DNA from: Lates calcarifer
Lineage: Eukaryota; Chordata; Actinopteri; Centropomidae
Length of the DNA stretch: 64,000 bases
NCBI RefSeq assembly: GCF_001640805.2
Contig: NC_066852.1
Location: forward strand, 5,812,194 to 5,876,193
Direction: 5' to 3'
Below are positions 59,933-64,000 of this stretch, one piece after another. Below the pieces are notes generated by a model. It searched no databases. It saw only the letters and a program-made list of their open reading frames with translations, and had not been told where the DNA came from. How positions within the stretch are numbered: the first letter of the stretch is position 1; every line of letters starts with the position of its first letter. Position numbers and translations under genes: made by a program.

Positions 59933-61879
59933 TCATGCTACCATCACCATCACCCGCCCCTGACAAAAAACATGTACGATGGCAGAGTAAACTTAAAAAT
60001 AACCCCTTTAGTCTAACTGACTGCATCATTAGTAATAATTATTTTATTCTGCTGGGAAGTAATGAAAAGTATATGATATGTGATATATACTTATATATAC
60101 AGTATTTCATATTTAGGTGTGATTGTGAAATATCAATTTGGATTCTATGTGGTATTAAGAAGGTCTTTAAAAGTCTTTAAAACCCTGCAGAAACCTTATG
60201 CTCTTGCTTTTTTCAACTAGGACAGCACGACCATTCCCTGTCATTGATTGAGTGTCTTTAGCGACCACGAAACCAAGCTAGAATTTCACCCTCAAATATG
60301 CTGTCATATCTTCAGCCAGAGGCAGCTAGTAGAAACTTGGTCACATTACAGCAACATCCCCCTTAAATAAGTTTTACTGGTCATTCTTGTGACATTGGAT
60401 AGCTGGGCCTAGATATTCTACTGTTCAAATACTAGTGTATGTCTTTGAGCAAGAAAAAAGACCTGGGTTGTTAAGTGGTGTTTTTTGGAGCTGCTCTATT
60501 CAAGATGATAGGTAGCTTGTTATTGGTTGAGGAATATTTTTTGCTGGCTTAGAAATCTTAGATTGCTGGTTCAGATAACTATTTTGAAGTACATGTCATA
60601 TCTAGTTAAAAGCCCAAACATTCTGTGAAGCTGTGAAGTCTTAATGTCATTGAATGTCAGCAGAGTGAAATCCAGCAGAGTTATGAGGATTCATGTTCAC
60701 AATAACTGTATTAGATATACAGAATCGACACAAGTGATAGCGGTTTGAACATTTTTTCTCAAAATTAGAAATGAAACAAAATGTCACACAGTTGCTTCAC
60801 TTGTCAAGTACTCAAAGATCATTGATGTCAAACTGTCAAAACTAACAAAGATTAAACATATCTTACATCATGTTGCTTCTCATTGTTCCAAATCCCAAAA
60901 AGAAACAGGATAAGCTGCTCTGTAACATGCATGTGAGAAGCGATTATCACTCTACTATATAATACACTTTACATAACTGATACATTACAGATGCTTTATT
61001 TTAGCTGAATTGCACTTGTAGTGTTAATAGTCTCAATCTTCAAACAGCCAATTCAAAGAGACGGAGAGAGTCATTCAGCAGTTTGTTCCTTGTGAATAAA
61101 TTACAGACTACAAAAAACAATTTCACCTAAACCAAAACACAATTTAATTCTAGTAGGAGCCCAACATGAGGCTCTATACTTCCTCAGCCTTCAGTCACCA
61201 CTCACTGGATATCTCTTTCATCAGAGCAGTGCCATGATATTCTCTGGTGGGTATTATTGGCAGTTCTAAAAGTGGCATGCATCCATGTGTGTTCAGTCCA
61301 GTACAGAAAACATGCTATGCTCTTAAGAGTTGCTCTTATAAACATTGATCACGGCCACCCAAACTGGCACCACTTGTTGTCTTCATTTGGCTGGTTTTAT
61401 TCATATCTTGTATTTCTGCTGTTTATTAGGTTTAAACTGACTGATTGGGAGTTGCAGATTGAAGCTTGTAACACGACATATTTCTGTCTTTGTCCTGTTG
61501 AAAGGGTGAAAAATATTTTCATTTTCCCTTTCAGCTGCAATCCTGGGCTCAGTCTTTGTGGATGTCAGATCAATGACCTGTCACTAGGAACACAAACACG
61601 CATAAACACAAGTTATGAATGCAGTGTTAACCTGCGTGGTGCTAGAAAGGACTTATGAAGCTTGGTTACTCACCAGCCCCTAGCCAAAAAATTAATGCAG
61701 TCTAATGTAAGAGCCCTGTAATAAATCCTACTTCATGAGGGTCATCATGTTCAGTTTGTGTTGAAAGTGTTTTACAGACACTGAAGAACAGTGATTGTTT
61801 AAATTGTTTTTGGTCCAGCTTCAGCTCTGAGCATTTGTTGTTTTCCTGTGTCTCACGTTATAGTAAAATGAAGATCGGT

Positions 61880-61996
61880 TGGTTGGACAAAGCACTCATG
61901 ACTCTTTGAAACTGTGATGACTAAACATTTGATCAGTTAAAGTTAGAGAAAATAATCAACAGATAGACTGATCATGAAATAATGGTTACAGCCCTG
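61880..61996 (-). mobile_element. end of a fold-back element, opposite orientation
   Basis: The - strand reads agggctgtaaccattatttc then atgatcagtc...ttgattattttct, matching the terminal sequence seen at 44569 and at 51121. Confidence 0.4.
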
Positions 61997-64000
61997 CAGT
62001 AATATTGATGCAGTCTATAACTGCACAACCTGGCAGTTAAATGAGTCTGAAAAACTGTCAAACACTTAAACTACTTCCACAATAGCTTACTACTATATGT
62101 TAATATAAAAGTGCTGTTTGACAGTTATTAGTTGCACTGCAAGTGACATTTTCAGTAGCTGGAAATGGTTCCACTTGATTTGCTGTTTGGCTCCTCTGTG
62201 ATAAACCCAGTCCACAGGCTGCACAAATTGAAGTGTCCTCTTCAAAGTAAGAATCTGAAATTATTTGTGCACAGTGCCCGTCTTAGAGTTTGGTATTACC
62301 ATTACATCTTCAGCCCTGTGTTGGACAAACAAGCAGTGTATCTCATCACCCCTCAAACCTGTTTGTCTATGTTAGGGAAAAGACACGTGCTTAACTGGCT
62401 GTGACAACTGTGTTAAAATATTAGTGCATAAAACCCACAGGATTTCTGTTTGGGGTTGAGCATATGTTGAGTCAGACATTTGGTGACGACAAAGCCTGAT
62501 AGCAGAGAGAAGAGAAAGTGGTGGCTGAGGATAAATGCAGTGAGACATTCATGGCTTTCATTTTCAGAGCAAAATGGAGCTGCTGTTGCTTTTATGCACC
62601 ATGTTGAGAGGGTGTTGGAAATGTTTGGAAAATAGTCAAGATTGAAGCATTCACACCATTTTAAATGGAAGGTTCTTTCTATTGTTTCTTACAGAGCTGG
62701 AGAGAGAGACATTCTCTGTCAGCGTCTCCTCTTATCTGGTTTTGTACGGGGAGAGGGTGGGCGGGAAGCAGGCAGGAGTGCTGCTTAACACCAGGTTAAA
62801 GGGTCATTTTCTTGCTGCGCTGTGTTTGGAGCAGGTGCAGGAAGGAGCAGTTCCTTTACTTTCCTTGCGTGCCTCCTCATCAAGGAATGCTGGGAATGCT
62901 GGAGTGCACCACATTTCCGAGCAGAGAAGGTGATACTTGGAAAGTGTAAAGCACTGTTGAAGCTTGGCCTTTATGTTCAGTGTCTGAAAGTGCTTCACAC
63001 TGACAGTAGTTCTCAAGCTGTCCCTTCTGAGTGGTGCTTAAAGCGTGTCATTAGGGTGATTGTGGCTAAAGAATGTCAGTCAGTGGACTAGAAATTCTGG
63101 AAGTTATTTCTCATCTCATACCACATGACAGAGAATCTAAAGCTTTGAAGATGACTGTTTTCTCATGTTATGGGATAAACAGCTGACAGTTATGAAATTA
63201 AAATTGTGCCCTGCATTTTTTGCAAGCACACAAGTTACATATTTTTTAGAGAATGATTTAATTTGAACAAATAAAAATCTATTTTTGTGTTTAAATACAA
63301 TTGCATGTTTGCTGTCCTCCAAATAAATGCACACTATTAACCTCTCTTATTCAGTTTACACATTCTTCTGCCCTGCTCTGCTCACTGTCTCTCCTAATCT
63401 TTAAACATCTGTTCAGTCCACTCAAGTTTTTTCCCACACTTGCTGAACACAGTGTTACAATATCCAGGTTTCTGTCCAAACATAGAGCAAATTTTAACCA
63501 AATTGGCAAAAGAAAATGTAAAGTAATTTCCATCTGCTACTTTTATGCAGATAATAGCTGTAACTAAAATAATTGCTGGTTTCATTGATGTATCCTTTAA
63601 CCAGCCAACCATTACCATTTTCCCAGCAATGTAGTGCTTCCCTTTGTTTGTTCAAATCAAATAGTTTTTTTGTGTGATGATAATTTCTACACAAAATATA
63701 ACTGATATTTTCTTTTAACACCATTGAGACTCAAATATAATTCCATAAACAACATCTGCTATAGTGAATCATTTGTGCTTAAAAATTACTAACAGCAAAT
63801 AGGAATAGATGCTACATATTATATTTATTGTGTTTTGGATATGGTAAAATGAGAGAACTGCCCCTACAGTTAACGCTCCAGTCAGTACCAAAGTAACACT
63901 TAATAAAGCTATAATATATCAACATCATATCAACATCACATCACTAGTAACCTGTACCTTCTTTTGACACTGCTGCAGAGGTGTCAGGGTGCAAACACCA

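Larger units (their letters stand above)
53105..64000 (+). other. non-coding DNA after the start-codon exon (presumed intron 2)
   Basis: No exon continuing the frame in the required phase was recognised. The stretch contains GT and G-run microsatellites (53182-53562 and 54514-54560), a decayed LINE fragment (57250-58440), dispersed repeat B (59662-59932) and a fold-back element end (61880-61996). A 133-codon frame at 61257-61658 (+) has no family features and no codon or splice support. Confidence 0.5.

Noticed and set aside
61257..61658. 133-codon open frame on the + strand with a hydrophobic patch
   Set aside because: It does not continue the phase-2 frame of the exon at 53104, shows no known family motif, and has no flanking exon-like features.
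62682..62933. Possible exon preceded by tcttacag
   Set aside because: An acceptor-like sequence is present, but the 83-codon frame has no recognisable similarity, no clear donor, and no evidence linking it to the exon at 53010. Left unannotated.
1..64000. CRISPR arrays, operons, insertion sequences or bacterial defence genes
   Set aside because: None seen. The sequence is vertebrate genomic DNA with spliced genes, and the short repeats present are microsatellites or eukaryotic transposon remnants.

Overview
The window is vertebrate nuclear DNA and almost certainly from a ray-finned (teleost) fish. The coding exons are short and joined by GT-AG introns, the two recognisable proteins are vertebrate families, intergenic DNA is AT-rich with many CA/GT microsatellites, and several dispersed repeats have the look of common teleost repeats (recalled from general knowledge, not searched). 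There are no bacterial features. Most long open frames here are chance frames in introns and intergenic DNA.

Layout on the + strand. (1) 1-4171: non-coding, presumably jam3 intron 1. (2) 4172-8755: exons 2-9 of a junctional adhesion molecule of the JAM-C/JAM3 type, complete from just after the signal-peptide exon to the stop, followed by a 3' UTR of about 3.1 kb ending near 11,885. (3) 11,900-16,400: intergenic, with TE tails and a candidate CTCF site. (4) 16,509-20,631: complete six-exon vps26b (retromer subunit, 333 aa) behind a promoter with NRF1-like and E2F-like sites. (5) About 20,632-27,430: vps26b 3' UTR and intergenic DNA with a second candidate CTCF site. (6) About 27,440-27,945: probable non-coding first exon of a third gene. 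(7) 27,946-52,983: a roughly 25-kb stretch without convincing coding exons, read as that gene's intron 1, holding dispersed repeats, a SINE, an AP-1 site array and candidate conserved non-coding blocks. (8) 52,984-53,104: probable exon 2 with a strong start codon; I do not recognise the protein. (9) 53,105-64,000: intronic DNA with microsatellites and a decayed LINE reverse-transcriptase fragment on the - strand.

JAM3 and VPS26B lie close together in human 11q25, but there NCAPD3 sits between them; no NCAPD3 exon is visible here. The genes have unrelated jobs (cell-cell adhesion and endosomal sorting), so the linkage is conserved synteny, not a functional unit. I see no new enzymatic or defence system. 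The most worthwhile observations are regulatory (a four-site AP-1 cluster with 21-bp phasing, candidate CTCF sites on either side of vps26b), the unidentified third gene, and several repeat families that pair up within the window.
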